Assembly (NCBI GenBank): GCA_946122785.1
Contig: CAMGYJ010000007.1
Location: 45,037,587-45,101,586 of the forward strand
DNA: 64,000 nucleotides
Direction of reading: 5' to 3'
From: Linum tenue
Taxonomy: Eukaryota; Streptophyta; Magnoliopsida; Malpighiales; Linaceae
In this document: piece after piece, positions 1 through 12,200 of the stretch
How positions within the stretch are numbered: the first letter of the stretch is position 1
How the letters are laid out: every line of letters starts with the position of its first letter
Translations under genes and position numbers: made by a program
Notes under the pieces: model-generated
The model's database searches: none
What the model saw: the letters and a program-made list of their open reading frames with translations, nothing else
What the model was told of the DNA's origin: nothing

Positions 1-74
1 TTTCGGGGTAAAAATCAGGGAGCATCTTGGGTAGCAAAGGTTACTGTATAAAACTTTTTCTTATACATATTTAG

Positions 75-3000
75 GTTGACGGGGGTGCCATACTTTCAAT
101 TAGAGCTAGTTGGATGCAGAAATCAATATGCAACAATGGAGAATTTTTTATGGGAGTTCCGTTTAGTTTCCCAGAGTATGTCATTCCACTTGCAAAGAAG
201 CTACCCAAGAAGGAGAAAATACTTCTGAATGTGAATTCTAGTTCAGAGACTGAGATTATATGCAAACATACCAGTCATCCTTTGCAGGTTGTACCCTAAA
301 CCGACCAATCTTTTTTAAGGGAGCTTAACTTGGACTTTGTGATTGGTTTCATTTTGAGTTTATTTTATTTTTCAAATCTTCAGGAAGTCAGTAGAGAATC
401 TGGGAAGTTGTCTTTCGCTTACGAAACTGAAGTTCTCACATGGACGCACAATGATTTCACTTTCTCTTATGTGGTAAGAATATGAAAATAAAATTGATAA
501 CTTTAAAAATAAAAATGATTGATATTTGGTATTCGTACTGAAGTGTACTTTATGTGTACTTCCATGCTATGTTAGGTCTTGTCAGGCCATATATCTGGTG
601 GTTTGCTTTTGCAATCACCATCTATGCATGATGTTGATCAAAGAGCAATGTTTTCTATGTACCTCTTTCCTGGAAATCAGCAAAGCATGAAGGTTAGTCT
701 AACATTATCTTAATTTGATAAGTGATGCTCAATATATCTCTCTATTGGTATGTTGTCATTTTTCTCAATCTGACAGGTGTTCAAAAGAGAGGTTGTATTT
801 GTTATTGATATAAGTGGAAGCATGGAAGGAAAACCAATTAAGGCTACAAAGAATGCAATATTTACTGCCATCAACAAGCTTGAACCAAAAGATTCATTCA
901 ATATAATAGCTTTCAATGGAGAGATTTATGTGTTCTCATCTGTGATGGAATCCGTAACCGAGGACACAATTGATAAGGCTTGTCAGTGGATTAATTCAAA
1001 CTTTTTGGCAAGTGGGAGTACAAATATTTCACAGGCTCTAAATAAGGTTATTTCTCTTGCTTATTCCAAGTATTTGGTGTTTCTACGTGTGATTATATAC
1101 CTTTTGTTAGTTTTTACTTTGCAGTGTGTTCAAGATGGTATATAGTTTAACTATTATGAGTTTCTTTCATGCTCTCAGGCAATAGAGATGGTCTCCAACA
1201 GTACTGGTGTAATCCCTCTCATATTCCTTGTGACTGATGGGACTGTTGAAGATGAAAGACACATTTGTGAAGCGATCAAAAGTGAAGGAACTGTTGGGGG
1301 AATGATATCTCCACGGGTACACACTTTTGGCATTGGTACATACTTTTTTCGTACTCCTATTACATTTCCCTTCTCTTTCCTTCCATCGAAGATGGGCTTT
1401 TTTTCAGCTAGGTTGGCGTTTTTAGCTTCTAACTAGGATTTTTTTTTATTTTTTCCAAAATTCTAGTCTTCATATATAAACTTCACTTTTATTATATGTA
1501 ATACTCATGCACCATATGTTCCAGGGTTGTACTGTAATCATCATTTTTTGAGGATGCTTTCAATCCTTGGCAGGGGAGGAAATGATGCGGCTTATGAATT
1601 AGGTTAGTCCAAAGGTATTATTTACTGGCTTATCCTCTCTAAGTAGCTACAAGTGCAATATTTGCACCATTTTATTTTTCAAACTTTTTTGGGTGGAGGT
1701 AGTGTAGCGGTGTGGCCTTGAATATGTTCTTGAGTCACATAGAATATTCATCTAGTTTGGGTGATTCACTCTCACTATGTAGCTATAACTCTGATACTTG
1801 CTACATTTTATCTTTAAAAATTTTGGGTGGAGGTGGTGTGTAGTGTAATCTTGACTATGTTTTTTAGTGCATGTCGACTTGAACCCGGAGATTCTTTTAT
1901 TATATATTGATTTTCTTTAGATGGCAGAATATTCGTCACTACTTGTGTGATGAAACGCGGTGGCCTCATTCATCCCGTTTTTTAAATGCCTATGAAACTT
2001 TATGTATGATATCCATAATTAGGATGGTGGTTTTTCTTATTTATATCATAGGTGTTGACACCAAACTCATGACTTTTCCATCCTTCTTTGGCATTAATTA
2101 GTAGTTGAAAGTAGTGAACTTTGATTTTGGAATGCTTCCTTCATGATTGTGGTTCTGGCTACTAATTTTGTCTTCTTTAGTTCTTTATGGTAGTAGACTT
2201 ATGTGTTCTATTGCAAGATCTTCTTTGTCTAAAGGCATAAAGAGACCTTATGTTATGGTGTATGTTTGAATTATAAGTAATGTTTTCTAAAATGTTAACT
2301 ATTCTTGTATATATTTATCTATAATAAGTTTCTATCCAGATTAGCCTGCAAAATCTTTTCAACGGACCTTTCTCCTTTGTGCTTAAACTTGTCACTCCTG
2401 GTGCTAATCCCATTTATATTAAGAAATGAAGATGCCTTAGCCTACATGGAATATGTTTGAATTATATTTGTAGTTTCTCACTGTTACTCATACTTGCATG
2501 TGTTTATGTATTACCAGATTCTATCGAGACTAGAATGAAAAATTTCTTCATCAAAGGTTTGTCTACTGTTCTTGCCAATATATCACTAGAGGCATTCGAT
2601 AATGTTTGTGAACTTGAGGTATGTTTGATGATCCCTCATAACATACAAATTTAGCAGCTTTGCCCATCCTTCTATTTCCCTATATGTTAGGGTTTGTGGT
2701 TTGAAAATTCATTAGTTTAATTTTTCTGCATTGGCCATAGGCCCATAGCCTTTAGTGGTGTAACTGATCAGACATTGGTGGATACTAGACTTGTTCTTAT
2801 CTGTCATTATGTTAAAAATTATCCTCATTAACTCGCGTAAGTTTTAGATTATTTTCTAAAATCAACAAGTGCATTTGGTGGATAACCTTTTTAAAAAGAG
2901 CTTGGTGGATTGGCGATGTCAGATATGTTTATAATTTATGCATGGTTTGTCGACATCAAACAACTCTATCTCCTTGTTTTTAGTATAACAAACTTGCCTT

Positions 3001-5488
3001 AGTTATTGTCCTATTTGTAAAGTTTGTAGCTTTGAGCTATATTTTTATGGTTCTTCCATCTTCTTGCAACAGACATATCCTTTCAATGTTCCAGACATTT
3101 CATGTGAAGGATTGTGGACTATCTCTGGCAGATATATTGGCAATTTGCCAGACTTTGTCAGAGTTGAAGGTGTTTTAGGCGACTTAAGTAAATTTGTTGT
3201 GGACATAAAGACACATAACACAAATGATATTCCTCTTGAGAAGGTAATGAAACTAGCTCACCCTTCTATAAGTTTATAACATTCTACATGCAACATCTTA
3301 TAGATTGTGGTGCACCTCGCAAGTTGTTACATACTGTTGGCTAATATGGTCATGATACATTAGAGGCAAAGCAGTCAAGATAGGAATTTTGATCGTAAAA
3401 TCATAGGATTTTGCTTAAGGATTCCGATCCTGATTTTACTATAAAATTGGCGGACCTTAAAATCGTTTAAATTTTGGATTGAAATCGTAAAATTGTACAA
3501 AGAATCGGGATTAAAATCGTCCGAGAATAAAATAGGCAGTTTGAGCAAATTTAAAAAAAACGGAACTGCTTCGACGAAAAGGGCAATGACGCGGATCTTC
3601 TCAAGAAAAAATAAATAAATTAGGGCTCGCTCAATCCATTTTCCTTCGCCCTATTAAACTCATTGGTAAAATAATTGTCCTAATACTGTACATACGTAAG
3701 AATTAACATCATTACTAACTAATTAATTATTTAATAAATTTATTTATACCAAGTCATTAGCATTAATTATTTGATTGGTATTCATTTATTCTTGGTTTTA
3801 AATCATGCTTAGCAAACAATGTTGATAGTAAACGGGCCGGAGTACTACTTTGAGTTAAACTACCTAGACACAACATGAAAAACAAGAGCCAAGCCCCATG
3901 AGCTTTATCCTTTCCTCGTGAATTATTTTGAGTTACGCGTTAAATGACAATTAAAATGATAATTTTTGGAACATTAATCTTGAGATTTATTATTTTAAAT
4001 GTTATATGTCTTTGTGTTATTAATGATTTAATATTATATGTTAGTTTCTATATGGACCTTAAAATTGTAAGATTTTACGATTCTGATTTTTTTACGATTT
4101 TCAATTTTAGGTAAAATCCCGATTTTGACTGCATTGATTAGAGGGATGAAGGGTAGGATTGTGTGCTTTGAAATCCTTTGGGCATTGTAAAGCTAATTGA
4201 GTGTTGGGTCACATGCACATACTTAGTTCTAGATGGTAGACAAAATGAGTAGTTAAGAACCTTGATGCTTATGTAGAACAGAACAGTGATTTAGCGACGG
4301 TTTTCTTGACTTTCATATTCCGGCTCACCTCTTGATAGGTTACCAGCTGAGAATATACGGACGCTGCTTCACATTGAGATGCTTAAATGATATGTACATA
4401 AGGAAGTAACTCCAAAATTTAGCTAGTGGTATTTGATTGATGCTTAAATGATTTTGCCCCTGCTACAGGTATGTGGAAAGCAACAAATTGATATTCTAAC
4501 AGCCCAGGCATGGTTTTCAATAAGTAAGCAGATGGAGGAGAAGGTAGTGATTAGTGATAGCTCACTTTCTTTTATCATCCTCTTATTATATATATACAGG
4601 AATAGGAATAGGGTAAATGCCAGGTCACTGAGATTACTAAATCATATCATGTTTAGTCATTAGAAAAAAATAATATCAATTTTGGTCACTTGATCAATTA
4701 CTGAATCATGTCACAGTTAGTCACTGGAGTTGGATGGAGACTAACGGAAGAGTGACTAAATATGACCTGTTCTAGTAATTCGAGTGACCAAAATTGATAT
4801 TAATTTTTTCTAGTGACTAAACATGACATGATTTTGCAATCTCAGCATTTACCCGAATAGGAATATAGGACCACATTCATACTCTTACTATATTAGTGAT
4901 CTTACACTTCATAATCACTTGACTCAGGTTTCCAAAATTAGCGTACAAACAGGGATTGTGTCTGAATACACACGCATGTCATTACTGGAAACTGCGAGAG
5001 CAGTGTGCCAGCCCACAGAATCGCCTGCTGCTGGACGCAAGGTAAATATAGAAGATAATGTCATCTTTTGATAATGTAAGTAACAAAAAAAAAAAAAAAA
5101 GAATCCGCAGTACTAATAAGAGTGATGACCACAGAAACAGGGATCAAAGAAAGGCAACTCTCAGCAGAAGGGAGAGAAAGAGAGCGAGAGAAGAGTAATA
5201 CTGCCAAGCTTGGGGATTGGGTTTGGAAGCTTGGCAGCAACCGCGGAGAACATAGCACCAGGGGCCGAGGAACAAAAGTTGCCAGAGGCAGCGGAGATGA
5301 TAATAAATGCAGCTTCCAACTGTTGCGGGAGGTTGTATGGGGACTGCTGTTGCATGTGCTGCGTCCAGTGTTGCTCCAGAATAAACAACCAGTGTGCAGT
5401 AGCCTTGACCCAACTGTGCACGGCTCTAGCGTGTTTTGGTTGCTTCGAGTGTTGCGCTGCTGTGTGTTGCTCTGGGGAAGATCAATGA
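75..5488 (+). CDS. VWA domain / inter-alpha-trypsin-inhibitor heavy-chain-like protein (3' part)
   Basis: Spliced gene entering from the left edge; its first exon(s) lie outside the window. Exons: 75-287, 384-473, 576-692, 777-1046, 1179-1335, 1525-1602, 2518-2618, 3073-3243, 4469-4543, 4928-5041 and about 5135-5488. All have GT..AG borders and phase closes throughout, giving about 579 visible residues. The fourth exon starts the von Willebrand A domain with the metal-site motif DISGSM; GSTN and VTDG further on supply the remaining MIDAS positions. The C-terminus is extremely cysteine-rich (DCCCMCC, CFECC, VCC), ending GEDQ-stop. The closest family I know is Arabidopsis At1g19110. The animal proteins are secreted hyaluronan-binding chains; the plant role is unknown. 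The last acceptor is uncertain (exon may start at 5135, 5141 or 5168, all in frame); a branch-point-like TACTAAT lies just upstream, at 5111. Confidence 0.9.
3367..4136. mobile_element. hAT-like non-autonomous element in an intron of the VWA gene
   Basis: A 770-bp AT-rich segment bounded by the 8-bp direct repeat ATTAGAGG (3359-3366 and 4137-4144). Its ends are imperfect inverted repeats: left CAAAGCAGTCAAGATAGG, right (reverse complement) CAATGCAGTCAAAATCGG. There is no coding capacity. An 8-bp target duplication is the hAT hallmark. The element sits wholly in the intron between exons 3073-3243 and 4469-4543, so it leaves the coding frame intact. Confidence 0.8.
4611..4854. mobile_element. 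MULE-like MITE in an intron of the VWA gene
   Basis: A 244-bp element with long inverted repeats of about 80 bp. Both ends read GGGTAAATGC inward and continue with TTTAGTCA..AGAAAAAA..AATATCAATTTTGGTCAC. An exact 11-bp direct repeat GAATAGGAATA flanks it (4600-4610 and 4855-4865). Terminal repeats of this length with 8-11-bp target duplications fit Mutator-like MITEs. It lies in the intron between exons 4469-4543 and 4928-5041. Confidence 0.82.
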
Positions 5489-5606
5489 CGTTGTGAGAGG
5501 CTAATTAGCCACTTGGTGGGGGTTTTTTTTTGTTGTTTTTTTAGCTTCCTCTGTGTGCAACTGAATTCAAGTTGTTCTTGCTAGCCTTGTTTTAGGATGT
5601 TGTAAT

Positions 5607-5900
5607 TGTTAGTGTTGTGGTATATGATCCACAATTGAACCTCTTCCAAAAACTCGAGTTATTGGGAGCAACTGGTTCTTGACATGGTATCAGAGCCTTC
5701 TGTGACCGAGAGGTCTTGTGTTCGATTCCCGGTGACCCTATTTGTTAAGCACATGATATTCTTGTCTTCAGACCTGTGCAAACTTCAAGCCCTTATGAGT
5801 GGCTTTCGTTTGAGGGGGCGTGTGTTAGTGTTGTGGTATATGATCCACAATTGAACATCTCCCAACAACTCGAGTTATTAGGAGCAACTGGTTCTTGATA
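5607..5900 (+). mobile_element. TRIM (terminal-repeat retrotransposon in miniature)
   Basis: Two 78-bp direct repeats, 5607-5684 and 5823-5900, both begin TGTTAGTGTTGTGG; the left one ends in CA. Immediately after the left copy is TGGTATCAGAGC (5685-5696), a primer-binding site complementary to initiator tRNA-Met. Just before the right copy is the purine tract GAGGGGG. The internal region is only 138 bp and non-coding, and carries a B-box-like GTGTTCGATTCCC. LTR, PBS, PPT, LTR in under 300 bp is the TRIM layout. Flanking pentamers (GTAAT and GATAT) are not a clean target duplication. It lies about 120 bp after the VWA gene's stop, so it may fall in that gene's 3'UTR. Confidence 0.85.
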
Positions 5901-6545
5901 GATATATCTTGTTACGTGTATACTAGAAAAAATAAACATCACTTCCAAAGAACTACCAACTTCTCTCTCTATGTCTCCTTTGGACCAGATTCTGAGCCTC
6001 TCTTTAAGCACACTAACCAATATTGTTACCAAAGAAATGAATTTTACTCTATGTTGGAGAAAGATCCAACGGAATCTATAATATTACATAGTAAAACATA
6101 CAAACAAGCATAATTGGGATTTGTAATCAATCGCCATTTTTTTTTAAATTAAAGAGCCCAAGAGTTGGGATCTGAATGTAATCCTAGTTCCCTTTGTAAC
6201 AAACCAAACCTATAACGATAAAGCATCTTTCCCACCTCAGCTAACTCTTGTTCCTGTTTTGCATACACACACATCATTCTTCATCGCCTTAATGATTAAA
6301 AATAATCTGTATAATAAGTCCACATCATGTTTCAATAAAAGGGATAGAAATTGAGGTGGGTGTAGTTATCCACCCCACATTTTGCGAGTTACCACTAAAC
6401 ACAAAAATTATTATTTTACTACCCACAACCAACCAATTACCCACAACTTGTGGATATGGTTATCCACAATAAGTGTGGGTTGGTGCAGTTTTTGGGTTAT
6501 CTACTACCCGCAACCCAAACTTCCACCCCCTAATGATACCTATAA
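5901..6545. other. AT-rich intergenic DNA with MITE-like debris
   Basis: No gene seen. At about 6355-6531 there is a patch rich in GTGGGT, CCCAC and TTATCCAC motifs in both orientations, which looks like the ends of a decayed hAT-type MITE, but I cannot define its borders or a target duplication. Confidence 0.3.
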
Positions 6546-8440
6546 CAAATTGATGGGATGGCTTTATCTTGGGGCTATAGGGGAGCAAGATCATTATCTT
6601 GGACGACCTTCTCTGATCTCTTGCTGAAAGGAGGATACTTTTCACTTTCTTGTGGAGAAGTTGCTCAAAAAGCTTCAGGGTTGGAAGTAGTGGACATTAT
6701 CTAGAGCCGCTAAGTATGTTTTGATTCGTACTTCTATCTCTAATCTCCCAGTCCATGCAATGAGCTGTTTTAGGATCCCAGTGGAAACTTTTCGACCGAT
6801 GGATGGCCACATGGCTAGATTTTGGTGGTCTTTTTCGGAGGTAGCAAGAAATACCATTCACTGGGTCTCATTGAAGGGTTTAGCTAAGAGCAAGTTTTTA
6901 ACTTTGGGCTTGGGTTCAGGGACTTCATAGCTTTTTGTCAGGCCCTACTGGCTAAGCAATGTTGGAGAATTCTTACTCGACGAAAATCCCTCTTCTCCCA
7001 GGTCTATAAAGGGTGGTATTACTCGAATGGTTCCTTCCAAGATTCTAGCCAGGGATCCAATCCTCGTGGGGATGGAGAAATATTATTTATGGTAGAGAAA
7101 TCTTGTTGAGAGGGTTACCTTGGCAAGTTGGAGATCGTGAGAATATCATGGCTTTATCGGAAAGTAGCTCCTACCGAAAATCGTCTCGGGCCCTCTATTT
7201 GGATCCCCTTACATTATGGAAATCCTCAAGTTTCTTTATTTATCCTTAATGGTAGTAAGAAGTGGCACGTCCCTAAACTTCAATATTTCTTTTATAAAAA
7301 GATCGGTTGAGCTCATAAGATCACTTTTTATAAAGAGAAACCTTTGAAGGGATCACTTGGTTTGCCATCACACCAAGGATGGGTCATACTCGGTTAAGTC
7401 TGGGTATCACATAGCCCTGGAAATATTATTGTCAAATTCTCATAAGGAAATGGCCCATGGAATTAACCCTCATATATGAAAATAGACTTGGGGCATCCAA
7501 CTCCCTCCTAAGTTGCTCTCTTTCATCCGATAGTGCCTAATCCTTCTCACCGTCTTTGCACTCAGATCTCATGGGATGAATTATGTCCACTGCCTGTATG
7601 TTGGAAGCACCGCGAGACCATTGAACATATTTTCTTTATATGCCCCCTTGTGACCAAACTTTGGTCATTAGTGGAATTGGACGAGCTTTTGCAATCGCTC
7701 CCCAGATCAATTTTTGGCATCGTTTCCTCCAATCTGATCGCCATCAAATCCAAGTTCTTCAATTTGTTTTTCTTTTTCGAAGGATTTGAAAATCTCTAAA
7801 CATTGTGGTATTTGAATATTATCAACCTCAGATCCATGTCCTCGCTGCTTAGTTTTATTTTTAAGTCCCATAGTTCGCTTCTTCATTCCACCTCCCTTCT
7901 CATGTTGCTCCACACTCCCCTGGCAGTTTTGTGCACTCCTCTCTCAAGCATTCTCAATATTAACTTTGACGCGACAGTTTGACAAGATGCTTCCTCTTCT
8001 GGAGTTGTTATTCAAGATTCTAGTGGTTTCACTCTTTTGGCATCATGTTTCCTTCAATTTGGCATTGCAGACCCTTACTTGGCATAACTTATTGTATCTT
8101 GTGATGAAATTTCCTTATCGGTTCCTCGTCAGATTGCTAAAGTGCTGGTTGAAGGAGACTTGCAGTTTGTTATATGTCAACTCTAGAAAGGTTTCTTTTC
8201 GGATGTCATAGGTGGGCCTCTGCTACGTGATTGTCTCCAGCTGATCTTAGCCTTGCCCCATGGTATAGAGTTTAGGGCGGTTCTTAGAGTTGTCAATTGG
8301 GCTTCCTATAGAGTGGCGTGTAAAGCCCTGTCCTAGTCTTTGTTAGAGTTGGCATCTTTTGATTTTGGCATCTGGTTGTAAGAGGTCCAGTTGGGCTTAA
8401 GCAGGGGCTGAGTGTTTCTTCGGACTGATGCATCTTCCTT
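6546..8440 (+). mobile_element. Decayed L1-type LINE, 3' half of ORF2
   Basis: Six-frame reading shows a shattered plant LINE ORF2 on the plus strand. In order: the RT thumb/connection region (AAKYVLIRTSISNLPVHAMS, then MARFWWSF and IHWVSLKGL at about 6700-6900), the zinc-binding RT-associated domain with CWKHRETIEHIFFICP (about 7600-7650), and an RNase H-like region near 7960-8330 (VNFDAT, ASSSGVVIQDSSG). Many stops and frameshifts interrupt it. The 5' end is missing and no poly-A or target duplication is clear. It is distinct in sequence and opposite in strand to the large LINE that follows. Confidence 0.8.
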
Positions 8441-9044
8441 GACATTTTTTTGGGGAAAAAATTTGGTGGGATGGCTTTACATGAACTTTAGCAAAAAGAA
8501 AATAACAAACAATTTGGTTCAAATATTCTATGATATTAAACGAAAGAGTAAATATAATTTAATAGTCAAACTTTTTCAATTTTGACAAATAATAATCGAA
8601 CCTTTCGAAATACCAAAAAAAAAGCAAACCTTTTACATCGTGGAAAACTTTTAGCCAAGTATTTGTTACCATTAACAACCCTCCCATCGGCATCCACATC
8701 ATATTATATTAAATAATCTATTTTACAATATTATTAACAATAAAAAAATTGGTCCAACCCCCCACTCCTCGTATTCTCTCCCTACTTCCTTTTTCCAACA
8801 CCATGCTTGTCAATCTAAAAATTTTCCCAAATTCTCACTATCCCAGTCCCATCAATCAAATTTCAATTGGTTTATCTATTTCTATTTCTCTCTTCCTTCG
8901 TCCATTCAAACAGACTTCTCGTAATATGGAGACGATATCAAAATATTTGTGTGATAATACTTCTGGAGGTAGTGCTTCCGTCGAAGCAACATCTTTCATA
9001 ATAGAGTGTTGATCTTTCCATAGTTCGTATCAATTATTGAAACT

Positions 9045-9080
<36 letters not shown>

Positions 9081-9246
9081 CCTTTTAAACTTTGTGTGTC
9101 CCGCTCTTGACATCTGACATTGGGGGGTGCAGAGGCAAAGAATTGGAGAGACTTGAACCATATTCGAGATCGATGCAACGAGGAACGAGACCTGAATTCG
9201 AGATTTCGAGTGATTAAGTAAAAAGAAGAAGAATAAGCGAGCAAGC
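8441..9246. other. Intergenic DNA with a 33-bp poly-G run; possible left arm of an interrupted TIR element
   Basis: No gene recognised. 8547-8600 (AGTAAATATAA..TTTCAATTTTGACAAA) resembles the reverse complement of 15880-15925, so this may be one arm of a TIR element into which the large LINE inserted. Position 9046-9078 is an uninterrupted run of 33 G, which creates artificial poly-proline reading frames on the minus strand. 9233-9246 is the left copy of the LINE's target-site duplication. Confidence 0.35.
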
Positions 9247-9294
9247 AAGCTTTTTTTTTTTTTGTACAGTGAAAGACTTCCATTCCAGAGTTCA

Positions 9295-12200
9295 TTACAA
9301 CAGTGGAGCAATAATACTAGAAATTACAACCCAATCCACAGGTAATGAACCAAGCCTAGCTTGTGTAGCAACCCAATCCGCCAACATGTTCAGCCTCCTT
9401 GGAACGAACTCAACGCGGATCCAAGGCGAGGAGTGTAAGATGGAGCACATGCGCGCAAGGGATGCTTGACAGAGCCAAGGCCAAGAGGCTAGGTCTTGCT
9501 GCAGTGCATTAGTCAGTACCTGGCAATCAGAACGAATACAGGTAGGGACCGAATCACGTGATGCAAACAAGATATATTTGAGGAGCCCAGCAGCTTCTGC
9601 TTGAATCGGATGAGAACAAAAGAAAATCTCAGCCTTGCCATCGTACACCTGACCCTGAGGACTAGCAATAGTAATCCCGTAAGTCGCCGGGAGGGATTCT
9701 GAGACAAAAGAGCCGTCACAATGAATCACTCGAGAAGAAGGCGGTGGTTCATTGTTGAGATGGGATCCCCTAGGCTGAGAAGATAATTGTGATGACCGGT
9801 GAGGAGCAGAAGAAACCGGATTGCTTCGAGCTTCTTCAATCTCCAGAAAATCTCGTCCTGCAACAATTACCGAGGAGGTCGGGGAAGGAGCCTTGTGGTC
9901 AAAGATAAAGGAGTTTCGAGAAATCCAGATGTTCCAGAGGCAACAAACAATCTGTCGAATGCGGATTTCACTAAACTCCTCCTTAAGACCAAAAAACCAG
10001 TGCGCGAAGGATGTGTCCTGGGCTGGCAGATCAACCAGCAGACCTGAAAGCCTCCACGTATCTGCAGCGTGCTAGCAGAAGAAGAGGCTATGCATGATAT
10101 ATTCAACCTGAGCATCACAAATCGGGCATTTCGGGTTGGGGTCTCATTGTCGTGAGTGGAGTCTTTCTCTTGTTGCAATGGCCCGTTTGGAGCATTTCCA
10201 AAGGAAGAACCTGAAGATCGGTGGGAGAGCAAGGGACCAAAGCCAAGTCACTCCTGGTCGCCCAAAGGGTGAGCTCCATTATGCTGGGGAGGGGCAGCGT
10301 GATGATCCCGCTGCTCGCGAAGGGAATGGTAAGCAGATCGAGCAGAATAGGAGCCAGATTTAGTGAATTTTCATGCCCAACAGTCGCTAGCCCCTGCAGG
10401 TCCAATAGGGATACGACAAATAGCATTAGTAATATCTTCAGAACAGACATTGCGGATGGCTTCAGCGTTCCACGATCATTCTTCTTGATGGATCCAATCA
10501 CAGACTCTGGAATGGGGAAGATTTGTAACAGGAAGTGAGTGGGATGGAATGGATGGGATCCATGGATCTCCTTGAAACCAGGTTTCCTCTCCCGACATGA
10601 CCACCCAAACCAGTCCCAACTTCAGCTCTTCTTTCGTGTCACACAAGCCATTCCAGATCCATGAGCCGCTCCTTCCTTTCTTGGCCGCCAAGAAATCGCC
10701 ATCCAGGAAATAGAGTCCTTGAAGAACTTTGACCCAGAGTGCCTCAGGATTCTCAAGAATATGCCAAACCTGTTTGCCAAGAAGAGCCAAGTTAAACAAG
10801 TGGAAGTTGCGAAAACCGAGTCCACCAACCTGTTTCGGGTTCTCAAGCGCTCGAGCATCACACCAATGAATGGATTTCTTATTCATAGATCCTGCACAAA
10901 AAAAACTATGAAGGACAGAGTCCATTTTATTTGTTAAAGAGAGAGGAAGAAGGAAAACACTCATCACAAAGGTGGGAAGAGCTTGGAGGACAGCTTTAAG
11001 GAGAGTCTCCTTTCCACCCGATGACAGCAGCAAGCTCTTCCATGACGCAACTTGTTTCTCCACACGTTCCAAGATAAAAGAGAAAGTCTCTTTCTTAGAC
11101 TTGCCCCACTCTGTAGGAACGCCCAAATACTTATCATGACATATCGAAGGCGAGAAACCACAATGGGAGGTGATGAGGTTTTGCAAGGCGATCGGAGTAT
11201 TTTTGCTGAAGAAGATGGAGGACTTGGCCTCATTGATTTCTTGACCCGTAATAGCGCCATAGGTTTTGAGAATGTCCAGGATATGGGTTGCTTCCCTCAT
11301 ACTAGCTTTTCCAAAAATCACAGTGTCGTCAGCGAATAAACAGTGAGAGAGAGTTGGACAATTGCTATTGAGCTTGATACCCTGGATGTCCCCTTTGTCA
11401 ACCCCTTTATGAATCAGGAAAGAGAGACCATTGGAGAGCAAGATGAAGAGAAACGGGGAGAGTGGGTCTCCTTGGCGAATGCCCCGAGAGGGGTGAAATG
11501 TCTCAGAAAGGCAACCATTAAGTAAGACTGAGAAGGAAACCGTTCGAATGCACTGGTTAATCCAACCAACCCATGTAGGACAAAAACCATAAGCAATTAG
11601 AATGGCTTCAAGACAGTTCCAGTCCACAAGATCAAATGCCTTTCTCATGTCGAGCTTTAACATCATATCCCAATTACCACCTCTACCTCTTCTTTTAAAG
11701 TGATGGAGTACTTCATGCACTAGGATAATGTTGTCTTGGATCATTATGCCACCAGTGAAGGCTGCTTGAGTTTCAGAAACAAGCAGGGGCATTAAGTTCT
11801 TCAGACGGCTAGTCATGATCTTGGACAGCACCTTGTACCGATAGTTACAACAACTGATTGGCCTGAACTGTTTCATCATGTCAGGGGATTGAACCTTAGG
11901 GATAAGCACGATATGAGTCTTGTTCTAACCTTGTGGCATGATCGAAGAGACAAAGAAATCTTCAACCTCTTTGCAGAAATCATCCTTAATCCTGGACCAA
12001 AATCTGCGAAAAAACAAGCCAGCAAAACCGTCTGGCCCCGGCGACTTATTCTGTCCAAGATTAAAAACCGCTCTTTGGATCTCCTCCAGGTCTGGAATTT
12101 TGCAAAGCTCTTCATTCATTTTATCAGAAACCAGCTTAGGGAAGTCAAGCAGTATGGACAGACCTGGTTCAGGGGATACTTTCGTGAATATGTCCTTGTA

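Noticed and set aside
5144..5421. Minus-strand frames of 86-89 residues
   Set aside because: Antisense to the last exon of the VWA gene; no recognisable domain and no splice context.
5685..5740. tRNA-like GTTCGATTCCC sequence
   Set aside because: No cloverleaf can be formed; it is the PBS-side sequence of the TRIM.
8996..9311. Minus-strand frames with long poly-proline
   Set aside because: They are translations of the 33-bp G-run and T-run, not proteins.
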